Positions 1 through 11,248 of a stretch of DNA of 43,767 nt are shown piece by piece (within the stretch, counting starts at the first letter, position 1; each line of letters begins with the position of its first letter). The notes beneath the pieces are model-generated. The model saw only the letters and a program-made list of their open reading frames with translations, was not told where the DNA came from and made no database searches. The stretch is from Reticulitermes lucifugus (lineage: Eukaryota > Arthropoda > Insecta > Blattodea > Rhinotermitidae), in NCBI GenBank assembly GCA_026260175.1, contig JAKCWW010000880.1, positions 44,511 through 88,277 on the forward strand, given 5' to 3'. The translations under genes were made by a program, and so were the position numbers.

Positions 1-66
1 ACCCACAATCCTAGTAAGCGAACGGCCGCAGACCGACGCCTTAGACCGCGCGGCCACTGGGATCGG
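1..66 (-). repeat. tRNA-Leu-like SINE head, cut by window start
   Basis: This matches the copy at 39131-39274 with scattered differences: both contain the GTAAGCGA-CGGCCG block and end in GGCCACTGGGATCG. Read on the minus strand, the block GGCCG-GCGGTCTAAG resembles the A-box half of a leucine or serine tRNA (family knowledge: SINE promoters derive from tRNA genes). Its B box and tail lie outside the window. The right-hand boundary near 66 comes from the end of similarity to the other copy. Confidence 0.75.
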
Positions 67-3000
67 CCATTATTTCCCATAGTATGTAATTATTTATCTT
101 GTTACTTTTTCCTATTCTTCTTTCGTTTTTTCTTTCTTTCTTTCTTTATTGAAGTATTACTTCATTATTTTGTGTGCATATTAGTGGTCATGTACACACC
201 GCGGAAGCTTTACCTGCGTGAAAGGATTTGGTAGCAGGGATGAGTGATCTCCCAGAGCGGGTCTAGACAGGATGGTAAATAACAAATCTTTACCTCACCG
301 AAATTCTAAAAAAAATTTACCCATTCTTCAGTCCATAGTCTACACAAAGTTAATTACAGCGATTCCTCGAATATTATTTCCATCATACTGTACGGCTTTA
401 CTATTCTAAGCACTTTACAATATCCACGGCCATTTACACGTAAATACCTGTACTTAATTGAAATATGCGTTCTTCATTTTATATGAGTAAACTTCAATGT
501 CATTTGATGAAACGTGTCTGCTCTTATAGTGAGTAAACTACATTTAGCTGTGTGTAAAGGCTGGTTGTTATTTGTAAATTTTTAAAACGATTTATAGAGA
601 TAGAAGATTTAATTTTAGCCAGTGTTAGGCTTCGTGGAGGCTCGCGCAAATTTTAGACAACAGGTTGCCGATACAGTTGGCCATATTACAGACAGTTTAT
701 CGTACATTTCGTAATACACATCGTTTTACTTTACCACTCCTTGCACAAATTCACACGGCCCCTGCAAATCTTGTCACATATACTCTATTGTAGCTAGAAT
801 AAGCATATCTTAAACGTCTGAAGTTAGTTCCAATACTACGTGGCCTTAGAGTACTGAAGACCCTGCACTGCGTATTAATGACATGAATAATCACATTTTA
901 ACATTTTGTTTACCATTCACATTTCATGGCCTCAATTATTTGAGTTTCTGAGGCTTAATTTGTCATTCCGTCACACTAGTTTCTAAAAATTCTAGGATTA
1001 ATTTATTAATAAGATTATTTATATCTGTACTAAGATTAATGCGTATGTAGGTTATACAATTTCTCTCAGCCTGTGTAAAAAGTAAATTTTGTATTCCTTA
1101 ATACTTATGCCTTGAATTTTTCCTATATAAATAAGCATAAAGAAAAATGACCAATGTAATAATTCGTTGTTGGCAGTTGATATGAATTTATGGTCCGAGC
1201 CCAGTCAAGTAGCGAGACACAAATGAAATTGTGTGGAGCTCACACCCTTATGTAGGGTCACTGAATAAAGCCATCCCAACCCCTACCCCAACTATAAATC
1301 AGTTTGGACTAATGTTTGTGTAATTAGTTAGCTTTGCTGTTCTACTTAAGCCTTGGATTGCTGTTGGAATCAGCTAGAATAGGCTACTATACCACTGGCC
1401 CAACTCAGAACACGTAAAGTTCGTTGCTCCGAATAAATAACAGAGTATATGCTTTAATAAAAATTTGTTAAATTAGAAAAACATGGCTTTGATTTTAATG
1501 GAAGTCTCTCTCTAAAATGCACCTTACTTTCGTTTACTTCCCTTGGCACAGAGTTACCAAGAATATGACCCATTAAGGTTCGTGTTCCTCTCTGATAGCA
1601 TTTAATTCGCTTACATCCGTTGGGGAATATGTGTTGAATCCAAGCAGCTGGCGACAATTGTGACCAGAGATCTTCCAGCAGATCTTCAAACGTTTGTAAC
1701 ATCAATGGTGCATCTAAGTTGTTTGGTGCCAGGGCCGAGTAATTACAATGACCACTCCTAAAGGAAATGAAGGACTTTATAACAATTGCAATTATTTATT
1801 TAATCTCCTTTTGTTTGGCTGAATGATTTAAAGTGTGGTGAGCGAAGAAAATCTAATATTTTCGATTGATATTTTCATTGAATATATTCATTTTGTTACT
1901 CATTTTGCCTCCCATTTTGCCGCCCCTTGGCCTCTGCTGCCTGAGGCGGCCACACCACTCGCCTCCCTCTAGCTACGCCCCTATCGCCCTTTTCTGTGAG
2001 GTAGAATCTCCTAATAGAAGTTCTTTTAAAAAGGCAATTTTCGTGTGTAGATTTCTTCCATTGTCGTTTCCTTTAGGCACATTCACTTTTTTCTCGTAGC
2101 AGATACAAGATCGAGGCCGTATCAGGACACTGCTATATGATCGTGGTGTAAATGGGCTTAAGCACACAACATAGTATTAAATCCCGACGTAATTTTATCT
2201 AAATAGGATTATCCCGTCCATTTCTTTACCTCCAGACGAGCAATGCGTGCTATATTATTTACAGTTAATCGGCCATCCGGCGCCAAATGGTTCAGGTTTC
2301 AAACATAGTCAATGAATAAAGGATGAATGAAATAGGCTTCGATAACTTGTACACATAATTTATGTAATTAACATTTAATCATACGTGAGGCTAGGGCGAG
2401 GTACAGAAGTTTTATCCAGCAGGATTCATGTCAACTTTCCTATCTTTGCACAGCTTGCTATTTACGACGGAGTTTTTAATAGGCTTGCGACATAAAATAG
2501 AAATGTGTTTCTATTCAAACTCAGAAGCAGATGGGACAATTTATTCTCGTTTTTTGTAGCAGTTAAATCACACTGTGCAATAGGATACTGTGAGTATATT
2601 GCTGATGTGTGTAGCGCTTTCATGAACATTGATAAAATAATTATTATTTTACGAAATACAATATCAGTAACGGAGCTGATTTTTGTGGGCGCATTCCTAC
2701 TAGATTTACATAAATTTTAAAGTTTATGAGTGCTTGTCTGCTGGTGTAAAAAGTATATTGTAATAGTAAGCGTTACTACTACGGTTTACTTATTATTAAG
2801 CACAATGCACATCACAAGAAACTGTAACCTCTCCCAAAGAGTGAGATACAAGTACACGTGAAATTTGCGCCTGTAAACCGAGGTGGTACCGGCAGCCGTA
2901 ATCCTTGCGGAAAATGTGTGCTCGAGAAAGCAACGTGACAGACGTTTCGAAGAAATTTGCTGCCTTCCCCTTTGGGATAACAGCATGGAGGCAGCAGTTT

Positions 3001-3240
3001 CATATGAAACGTCTCTACGCATCTGCTAGATAATACGGCGTCGAAGGCCAGAAGATGCTATTCTTTGTAACATTACATCTAATTTAGTGGCACTTGAATA
3101 TCGGTGTGCTCCAAAGCCCCCCATTTTCCGAGTTTCTAATTCTTGTTTATAGACATTTGGTAGAACTTTTGTTAAGATAACATAGCCCCGTTGTGTTATC
3201 AATTACATATACGTATATTCGTTATACCTTCACACACAAC
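67..3240. other. No gene recognised; AT-rich DNA
   Basis: I see no convincing coding exon, RNA gene or complete mobile element here. A short (TTTC)n run lies at about 127-147. ORFs at 1454-1705, 1866-2099, 2505-2720 and 2786-3022 have low-complexity or random-looking translations and no recognised domain. Confidence 0.5.
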
Positions 3241-3261
3241 TTTACAACAAAAGTTATTTGG

Positions 3262-3298
3262 GCGACGTAATTCGGCTTATTTTTCAAGCCATCATCAG
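3262..3298 (-). other. Hammerhead-like PLE terminal signature
   Basis: On the minus strand CTGATGA (3292-3298) is followed by one T, then a 5-bp stem GGCTT/AAGCC (3286-3290 with 3274-3278) closed by a 7-nt loop, then GAAT where a hammerhead has GAAA, and GTC further on. This is the same design as at 8474, 20025, 20386 and 43408. In Penelope-like elements such motifs lie in the terminal repeats. The GAAT and the lack of an evident stem I suggest a decayed copy. The boundaries of the surrounding element are not visible. Confidence 0.45.
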
Positions 3299-3319
3299 GC
3301 TTCAATTTACGAACTTCAG

Positions 3320-6300
3320 TGAAAAATTTACAACTGCAAGTAGGAGTGAGATCTCATCCTTTACAAACCAGTGATACACAGAAAAAAATACTGAACAACA
3401 ATACAAGAAGCCTTGGTAGTTGTATGAAAATTCGTAATATTACAAAATGTAAAGGATAAAAATTTTTAAAAAGTTTCAAAGATTTAAAAAAAATACGTTT
3501 TTAAACAGTAGTATTCCAATATGATGTGTACATTATCATATTTTAAAGCACAAGAGGGAGTAGTATGCATGCGAAGTACTGAATGTTGATGGTAGGTGAA
3601 GCTTCCAATATCAATAATACTGGTGATTTCTTGTAGATTAAATATGAATTATATGTCTTGTCCGCTTTTATTTTTTTGATGTGGTGGGGGTAGTATCTGT
3701 AAAAATGAGCAGGCAGTATATGGTGTAGTTTGGACATTTACCGAATTTCATGATATTAAACAACAACCAAAGTAAATAAGAATAGAAATATTTATGTACT
3801 CACATATTCTTGAATATAGTAAATTGTAACACATTAATATTTCTATGTGCCTTAATGAAGGTCAATGTTATCATATTTGCGTTTGGACCGGTTTAAACCA
3901 CGTCGTGTGTAACTGCCTACTGCAGTGCGGTGGAACAGGAGTGTTGAAGTGAAGAGACGCTAGTCAAATTATCTTATACTTTTAGTATTTCTTTAAATAT
4001 TCGAAGCAATACTAGAAGTAGAAGGTCATTACCGGCAAGCTGACAGTTAATTCTGAATTCATTGGCATGGTAGACAATAAATTATCTTAAGAACAACTTT
4101 ATAAATTCGAATAAAGATTTTTAGTTTATCTTATCGTGAAGTCGCTTATATACAGCTGTCTTACATCCGTGTTCATGTTTTTGACTAAGAGCTTTAGTAG
4201 CAAATGTTCTGTGTTTTAATTTCTAATTCCGTGTTTCAAAATCGTATTTATTAATTTATCTGAAAAATTCAAAATTCGTTACTTACCTGCTGTGTCCTCC
4301 TGTACTAACCTATAGGCCTAGAGGTGGAGTCATTAACATTCTTAACAATAAAATTTGCTGTAAACTTCTAGTTCTAAACGTGTTGTATATTGGAAGGGAC
4401 TCGTAGGGAATTCAGTGGATGTTACAAACAAGCAGTGAAAGTTAATGTGCTGACGTCATGTAAGTATACTGCAGCTTACTTGAGTTATTATTGCAGGCAA
4501 TTGCGCCGTCTTATATTCCACTTTTCTATGCAGAACAACAGTACCTTTTCTTCAGGCGTGCATCCTTCCACTTTTAAAACTTTTTTTTTCAATGTATGTT
4601 GCGCCCACAATTCTTTGGTCAATTTATTAAAATGTTTTCTACTTAACACCTTACATTTTAATTGTAACTGTATGTACTGGTAGGTGTAGCCTTAACGAAA
4701 TGTACAGTCTGTCCAAAGACGGTATTTATGTTCCTCATGATGCGCACAAGCGATTACTTCCATGTGCGAAATTCAGATATTTGTTGTATAATAGAGATGC
4801 AACCTCTCTGTATGATAGGTGAACTAGTCGTTAAACGTAATTCACGTTACCGATTAGGAATCGCCTTATATTGAAAGGCTGGAACATCCCTTTTGTGCAC
4901 CACCTAACACACCTCTCTGTAATGACTGACAGAAAGATTACACGGAGAATTCATAGCGAAGCGATCGATATAAAGACCTTCAGAGCATTTATTACAGTTA
5001 CTCCCTATTCATAATTGAGCGATTAAGCGCTAGCGTTAAATTAAGCATCCATAAAGCACTCATTAGATCTAAATTACTTACTTTTACCCCGCCTGGAAAT
5101 TTGTTGCAGACACCTGTCTTTTGAAATTGCAGCTCCTGCAAAACAAGGTTTTGCGCAAGACTGGAAAATTTCCATGGCACACACCGACACGCGGTTTGCA
5201 TGTGGCTTACATGATTTGGTACCTGTACACTATGTGTACACAATTTGTTCAGGCAGCAAGCAGCAGTCTTAAAGAAGTCATAAGAATAAAAATTTTCGCA
5301 ACATTTAACAAAAGTGCTCCTACACAGGAATTTGTAACAGGATTAAACTTGAAGCGCTCAATTTTAGGACTGTAAAATAAATAAGTTGCTGTTTTATGTC
5401 GTATAAACTGACTAATATACGTTGTACAGAGTCTGGATTTACTCAGGTCTTGTATGTACTCTGTATAGGTAACATTGCATATAACATATTGTTTTCTATG
5501 TTTGTTACACCCCAAGAGTAGAAATGTTACCTGTACCCGAAAAAACCAAGACAAAGGACAGAAGAGAGACCCTGACGGGGCCCCAGGCGACTGTGACTGC
5601 AGTGATCAAAAGTTACTAAGTCATAACTTCTGGTCATGGGAATTTGAGTGTTGCAGAATGGCTTGGAGTTGGATTTGTACTTACTCATACAAGTGTCACT
5701 CTGCGTGTGCGTAACACCCGACTTAATCCAAAATTACAGTAACGGACAGAGTACTAATTATACACTCTGTTCTGTATTTTCTTCGGCGTTGCGAAACGTA
5801 ATTAATATTAACAGTGTAAAGAGAACTGAAGTTAATAATATAGTAACGCACGGCAGAGATAAATGAATCACAGGTTTGTTAGTTACAGTGTCTTCGTTTT
5901 GGTACTTTAATTATATTTCAGTGTAAATCAGTAACAAAATTAGGGACAGCCTGTAATTTCTGCGACTCCTGTAGTTACGTCGAACGTTAAGCGACGTATC
6001 TGGCTGCTCGGTATAGCTGTGTTGATGCTAATTAAAGTCAAACTGACAGACAAACGTGCATTTTCCTAATTACTTTACTGGTTGTTCTGTGATGGCCTAA
6101 TTGGTAAACAAAAATGGTCATAGCTCACTGGCCTTTAATATACATGGATTCCCCTTTAAAAATCCCTTTTATATCGTAAATTGGTCGTTCATATTCCTGT
6201 GTTAGGCAGATTCTATATTTAAACAGAAATAAAATGCAGAATTTTGATAAATGTGAAATACGCGCCATTGCTTTAAATTATGATTCCCTTCAGCTTCAGT

Positions 6301-7070
6301 TGTTAGGTCATTACGTGCATTATAGAAAACAAACTGCTGTCAAAATGATACTTTTCCACAGAGTATCCGCGTTTGATTTGGGACATTGCGTTATAAATAC
6401 GTAATGATATGAACAGTATGTGCTATATTTTGCTTATGCGTTAACTGAACTTTCAAAGTTGGTTGAAATTTTACTTAATGTGATAAATTGTTTTTTCTAT
6501 CAAATACCAAACTCTTAAATGTAAGCCAACAACAAATGCTTTTTTGATGCGTGTTCGCTGGTCCCTACTTGCACCCGTGAAAACGAAGGTTAATTGTATT
6601 GGGATTATCAGTTAAAACTACCCAGCTACGTACTGTGGAGCAATACCACAACTTGAGGTGCTATTGCCTTGAGCGTCTGTTTAAATACAAGGTGCCTTGT
6701 GCCTAGATTAAGAAAGAATAACTTTCTTCCAAGAGTCCTCGTATTTGAACGGGTGTAGATAATTCAAATGCTTTATCACTTTAGAATCCTTCAGTATTTT
6801 TAAAATTGTTCCATGTACTATACAATTTACGATACACATGAAAAAGTCTTATTTAAAGCTACAAACAAGTTAACATAACTGTCTTCTTGGTCCAACATGT
6901 TCTTGAACTTAGATTTGTTAGTACCTATAAGAAAGACTTTGCTATGGCAGCAAAATATATTATTTTCATCATAAAGCTAAGGAGACGGGTTAACGTAGTC
7001 TGTATAGCGATTAGGCTACTTGCTGAACAATAGGAGGGAAGGGGACTTTTTCTCTTTTCCAAAATGTCTA
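3320..7070. other. No gene recognised
   Basis: This is AT-rich non-coding DNA. ORFs such as 4390-4683 and 5475-5714 have no recognisable domain, no supporting splice signals and no homologous copy in the window. No tRNA-like, TIR or microsatellite structure stood out. Confidence 0.45.
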
Positions 7071-7073
7071 TAC

Positions 7074-7487
7074 CGGCTGTAAGGCCGACCGGGGTTCTTT
7101 CCCCGGGGTAAAGTGGCCAGGGCCTGAAGTGAATCACTCGCTTATAACATTACTCCCCATATATGCGTTTATTGCTTCGACAGGGAAAAGTTTACATTCA
7201 TGTGAAAACTTTGTACACTTTGTAACAAACATTCTGTTGCATAATCACTTGTGCTTTGTATTTTTAAAGCAAGGATTTCAGCATTCAGTTAATTTATATA
7301 TCTCCGAGACTAGTTACAGCCTGGAATGTTCGGCCTAAGTTTCTAGAGAAGGGTAAATATTTTCTCCTCGCAACCACATTCAGACCGACACCTGTACCCG
7401 TCCAGTCCTATGTAATGGGTACCTCGGACTCTTTCCCTGGAAAAGAAGTGGATGGAGCATGAAGCTAACAATTTACCTTTACCTAAT
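7074..7487 (+). repeat. Degraded SINE pieces (GTAAAG-GGCC core family)
   Basis: The block GGTAAAGTGGCCAGG at 7107-7121 resembles GGTAAAGGCGGCCGG at 22602-22616 and the variant at 26203-26220, which are conserved parts of two other SINEs here. A TTTACC-TTTACC run at about 7475-7487 resembles the tandem tail seen in opposite orientation at 22828-22842. Sequence between the two is poorly conserved, so this may be one rearranged copy or two fragments. Confidence 0.35.
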
Positions 7488-8406
7488 TTCAATATTAATA
7501 ATGCATGAAATTTTGTTCCATTTCCCACATGCACCCTCATTGCGTGGTGCTAGGTACCGGAAGAAGATTATTCTGAATCTCCAGCGAATACTGGCATTAA
7601 CCGTGTACGTCCTTTGAGACCCATCATTTTTAAACAACATTTCTCTCACAGGACGTAACTTAGGCATTACTTTTAAGTATTCAGCAGCGTTAAATAACTC
7701 GGCGACTAAAATAGTGTTCATGAATTTCGTGTAATAAGATTGTAATCGCTTGTTACTGACATAGAGACAAGAACACATGCAATTAATCCTGACACAATAA
7801 CTTCAGTCCCGTAAGCAGCTTATGTAGTGAATACAATGGCCCTTACCTGGACCATGTTAATGAGGCTGTAACACTGAAAAGCCGGGGCGTTTCCCTCTCT
7901 TAAGTGTAATGATTTACGTGCCAAGTGATCTCAGGAAACAAGCGAACGATGGAGGAGCTGCTCTTCGCGACAGGTGGCGGGCCACGACATGAAGTATGTC
8001 AGCAGAAGCCGGGTTTCTTTACTCGCATCTTGGCATATGCTGCAAGAATTTCGAGCTATTTATACAAGAAGCGTAGGGTAATGGGAAGCAATAACGTCAC
8101 CGCATTACATTCTTTTCATTCACATGAATAGAGTAGAGTCGTACTGCACCTACAAAAACGAAGTCCAGAAGACAACGATTGAAGTTCTTTATTGATATTC
8201 TGTATAAACGGAAAGTTTTTCCTCTGTTCTGCCCTCCAAACTGATGCTTGTTCCGTAAGAGAATTTATCGAGGGCTGTTGCGTACTTTATAAAACGGCAC
8301 AGTTTCTTTGTAAAAAGCGCTCTACCGTAGATCCTTCTTAACAGCCGGTGTGTAAGGTGACTGTGTGAAAGTCACTTATTTATCGGCCCAACTAAAGACC
8401 ACAAAA
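7488..8406. other. No gene recognised
   Basis: The overlapping ORFs at 7479-7778 and 7925-8131 have no recognised domain. No repeat structure was identified. Confidence 0.4.
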
Positions 8407-8602
8407 CAATATTCCTGAAATCTGTGGTCTTCTGGGCAATCACGGGTCAAGATTTCTCTTGGAATCTTGACCCGTGAAGATGGGACCGATACGTTGTCCC
8501 GAAACGTCGGTAAATAATTANCACACGACGCCGTGTAATTACCCAGAAGACCACAGATTTCATCAACATCGCGGCGTAAGCCTGAGATCAATATTCCTGA
8601 AA
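8407..8602 (+). mobile_element. Solo Penelope-like terminal repeat with 14-bp target duplication
   Basis: The direct repeat CAATATTCCTGAAA occurs at 8407-8420 and 8589-8602 and brackets a 168-bp insert; exact edges are uncertain by about 4 nt. Inside, the outer inverted arms CTGTGGTCTTCTGGG and its complement lie near 8422-8436 and 8542-8556. An inner 15-bp inverted repeat lies at 8440-8454 and 8463-8477. About 27 bp (8562-8588) extends beyond the right arm before the target duplication, like the one-sided 30-bp tail of the element at 19879. The part from 8500 to 8558 is the reverse complement of 11101-11159. Partial, opposed terminal repeats with a short tail are typical of PLE insertions. 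Base 8521 is N. Confidence 0.7.
8470..8511 (+). ncRNA. Decayed hammerhead-like motif
   Basis: The order is ACC (8470-8472), C, then GTGAAGA (8474-8480), one T, stem GGGAC/GTCCC (8482-8486 with 8496-8500), GAAA (8501-8504), CG, TC, then GGT (8509-8511). ACC and GGT could form stem I. The core fits the CUGANGA pattern only if one G is inserted or the first C is replaced, so cleavage activity is doubtful. It may be a derived PLE hammerhead, or only a conserved hairpin of the terminal repeat. Confidence 0.4.
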
Positions 8603-9700
8603 GTTTTCTTCTTTAATTCTCTTGCCATTTTTTATCCTACAGAGGAATTAGGATGTAAATTTATACATCGTTATATTTATTAATACTTTATTAGTATTAT
8701 TATTATTAAAATCTACGTACAACTAAAGTTGCAGTATATATTGTTTTCCTCAGAAATTAAGGCCGAAACTGAAAAAAATCTTTAATAAAAATTAGTTATA
8801 AACAGTAATTATTAAATGTTTGTGGACGAAACCCTTTTGAGTAGGCAGAATTTTTTAGAAATCGTACTACAAAATTTCGGTAATATTTTCTATGTGTAAG
8901 CCAATTATTTATTTTAAGACATTTGTATAAAGGAAGCAAAAAAGGAATGAAATATTGCGGTAGAACGATTAAAGTTTTTGTCTGTTTATTTAGTTTGTAA
9001 GTCTTTTCGTTCGTAGTCTGTTCTAGATGTATAGATAAAAATTTTAGTTAAACTTTCTTTGTTTTTTTGCAGGAGAATAATAATTTTCAAATAACTGTGA
9101 TGTTTCAGCTGCAAAATAATGAATACACGAAATAGGACAAGTGATCGCTTTTATTGATATTCGGAAAAAATGAGGTTTATTAAATTTTTCACTACCATGA
9201 TTAAATAATCATATGAATGTGTTATAAATTGTAAGTTGATGCAATTTACACAAGTAAATCTACCGGGATGTTTGCCGCTCCGCTCCGAATGCCAGTATGT
9301 TATTTATGCAGAGATTCATAATAATTGGCCAGTCGATTTGTTATTAGTGTTAGAGATGTACGTAGGATCAAATAACTTAATAATATCTTTAACCTGTAAC
9401 ATCCGAAATTATGCTGAACAGTACATCTGCAGACAAAATTTTGGTTTTTGTCTCACAGAGAAAATAATACATATCTTTTAGAAGTTTATTCAGCTAACGA
9501 TGATGATTGAAGTTCCCTGGTAAATGTTTACTGACTTTTCGAAGGAAATCAGTGACTCGATATTCAGGCAGTAAGATGGAGGCATTCTGCTCCACCTCCA
9601 CCAGTCGACAGGGCAGACATCACAGAAGACTCGAATCTTTATCAAGACGTCACTGATAGTTTTATAATAGTTTTCATGATGTTAGTGAAATAGTATTTTT
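8603..9700. other. No gene recognised
   Basis: Very AT-rich, with short TTA repeats near 8690-8710. The ORF at 9236-9481 has no recognisable features. Confidence 0.4.
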
Positions 9701-9707
9701 GACGTAA

Positions 9708-9994
9708 AACGTCTTACATTTCGGTAAACATAGGTGGGTCACCTCGGCGCTCGCGGTGTCAGACTTTCTCGTTACCTACGTTTCTTCACAGTGCTCCGCG
9801 CCTACTTCGACTAGAGCAGTGAACGATACATAGTTTGAAAGGTAAGGAATATGCCTACGCGCTAAAAAAAAGAATCATCGAAAAATCTTGAAATGTGCCA
9901 AAATGGCGGCCATGTCAAAATCACCTACGATTTTCACACTCTCACCATCTAACGTCTTACATTTCGGTACACATAGGTGGGTCACCTCGGCGCT
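9708..9994. repeat. 44-bp direct repeat spaced by 243 bp in a CpG-dense patch
   Basis: The two copies, 9708-9751 and 9951-9994, start AACGTCTTACATTTCGGTA and end CACCTCGGCGCT, with one visible mismatch. The interval after the first copy (about 9740-9830) is rich in CpG compared with the surroundings. A donor-like GTAAGG lies at 9842-9847. An acceptor-like pyrimidine tract ending TTTTTACAG follows the second copy. Confidence 0.6.
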
Positions 9995-10012
9995 GCTTTT
10001 TACAGGTTCACG

Positions 10013-10135
10013 ATGCCGAAAATAACTAACGCACAAAAGCAAGAAAACTATCGAAAACGGAAGAAGGAAGATCGCCAACATTCAACTTGTCGGCGTGACG
10101 TTTTACGTACAATTTGCGGTTCAGTCGTAGCTTGA
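10013..10135 (+). CDS. Possible 40-codon ORF, basic and Gln/Lys/Arg-rich start
   Basis: An ATG at 10013 opens 40 codons ending in TGA. The first 20 residues contain the run NAQKQENYRKRKKEDRQ. This resembles the basic N-terminal segment of many uncharacterised arthropod and transposon proteins, but the resemblance is weak and not diagnostic. It sits just downstream of a TTTTTACAG acceptor-like site and the second copy of the 44-bp repeat. I assign no function. It may be a fragment of a mobile element or chance. Confidence 0.2.
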   Translation: MPKITNAQKQENYRKRKKEDRQHSTCRRDVLRTICGSVVA

Positions 10136-10457
10136 AACACCGAAGAACTTTTTATTCCATAAACCATTGGAAACTAATAATACTGTCTTTGAGCTATGTG
10201 TTGGGTTGTTTAACATTAAACTAAGTGTAGCCTACGATTACCATTTCTCACTAATGTCTTCTATCACTTTCATATAAAACATGTTAAGTGCGCTACAAAT
10301 GTGTTTGGTTGAAGTACAAATATGAACGTACTTTCATCTCTAAGGGGTTCTGAAGATTGTATATTGCAAGTCCCTCAGACGTAGACCATCGTTTGATATT
10401 CAGAAAAGCAACGTTCATCGCAGTGGGAAATTTGATAGCTACATCGATTCAGTTCTC

Positions 10458-10890
10458 CACGGCTCGACGGAGGGAAGTCACCCTAAACATGAGATAAAGC
10501 CTCTTGGCTCGGTGTTCATCCCCTGTGTGAAGGGTATTTCTGAGAACTTCAAACGTATCGAGAATCATTACAACATTAGGACAGTCTTCAAAACAAAACA
10601 CGCCCTGATAGAATTTACTCATGAGAAACAGACCGGAAAGGATTCCGACATATTGTGCCTGTAGCATTCCCTGCGAATGTGATAAAGCTGCTTTGGTGAA
10701 ACAGGAAGGGCGCTAGTAGTGTGGTTTGGGGAACATGGGCACAATATGAGAGTTCTCCTAGGAAAACATAAGTTGGCTCAACTTGTATATGAAGAAGGTC
10801 ATCGAATTGTTTAGAATGAGCCAGGAGTTGGAAAATTGAAACTACAAGTAGCTAGAGAATATATAACGAATCGCCTTTATAACAAAGAGA
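10458..10890 (+). pseudogene. Penelope-like element relic, GIY-YIG region
   Basis: Plus-strand translation across shifting frames gives short blocks typical of the C-terminal part of PLE proteins. These are an IP-VKGISE-FKRI block (about 10520-10565), NIRTVFKTKHAL (about 10573-10608), a CECDKA-like segment near 10670 where the GIY-YIG domain begins, GEHGHNMRVLLGKHKLAQ (about 10731-10785) and YEEGHRIV (about 10788-10811). In PLEs this domain follows the reverse transcriptase and acts as the endonuclease. Several stops and frameshifts interrupt it, and no reverse transcriptase was found upstream, so it is dead and 5'-truncated. An inverted PLE terminal repeat begins about 200 bp downstream. The minus-strand ORF over this region is a shadow. 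Confidence 0.65.
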
Positions 10891-11100
10891 CTATAAAATA
10901 ACAGTGAAGGCGGTACGAAATGGTACTTCCTTTATTTATCTCCCTCAGTTTCTATTTAATATTTCCCTCTTCTTTTATAGTTGAGGCTACCGCTAAGCGG
11001 GTAATATATATATAGTAAATATTTAATTTTTATTTTATATTTTCTGTTATCTTTCACAGAAAACACCTGTCTATAAATGCATATATATACATATATATGC

Positions 11101-11159
11101 AATCTGTGGTCTTCTGGGTAATTACACGGCGTCGTGTGGTAATTATTTACCGACGTTTC
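11101..11159 (-). mobile_element. Penelope-like terminal repeat, interrupted by gap
   Basis: The 59 bp from AATCTGTGGTCTTCTGGG to CGACGTTTC is the reverse complement of 8501-8559 in the insertion at 8407-8602. It starts abruptly in a TA-rich simple repeat (about 11080-11100). It ends at an N run exactly where the GAAA and stem-II hairpin of the hammerhead-like motif should follow. It may be the terminal repeat belonging to the GIY-YIG relic at 10458-10890. Confidence 0.7.
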
Positions 11160-11248
11160 NNNNNNNNNNNNNNNNNNNNNNNNNNNNNNNNNNNNNNNNN
11201 NNNNNNNNNNNNNNNNNNNNNNNNNNNNNNNNNNNNNNNNNNNNNNNN
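11160..11248. other. Assembly gap (89 N)
   Basis: A run of N follows the partial PLE terminal repeat. The sequence resuming at 11249 does not resemble the rest of the 8407-8602 element, so the gap may hide the element's end and target duplication. Confidence 0.95.

Noticed and set aside
1255..1275. AATAAAG as a polyadenylation signal
   Set aside because: Such hexamers are frequent in AT-rich DNA and there is no coding exon upstream to support a transcript end.
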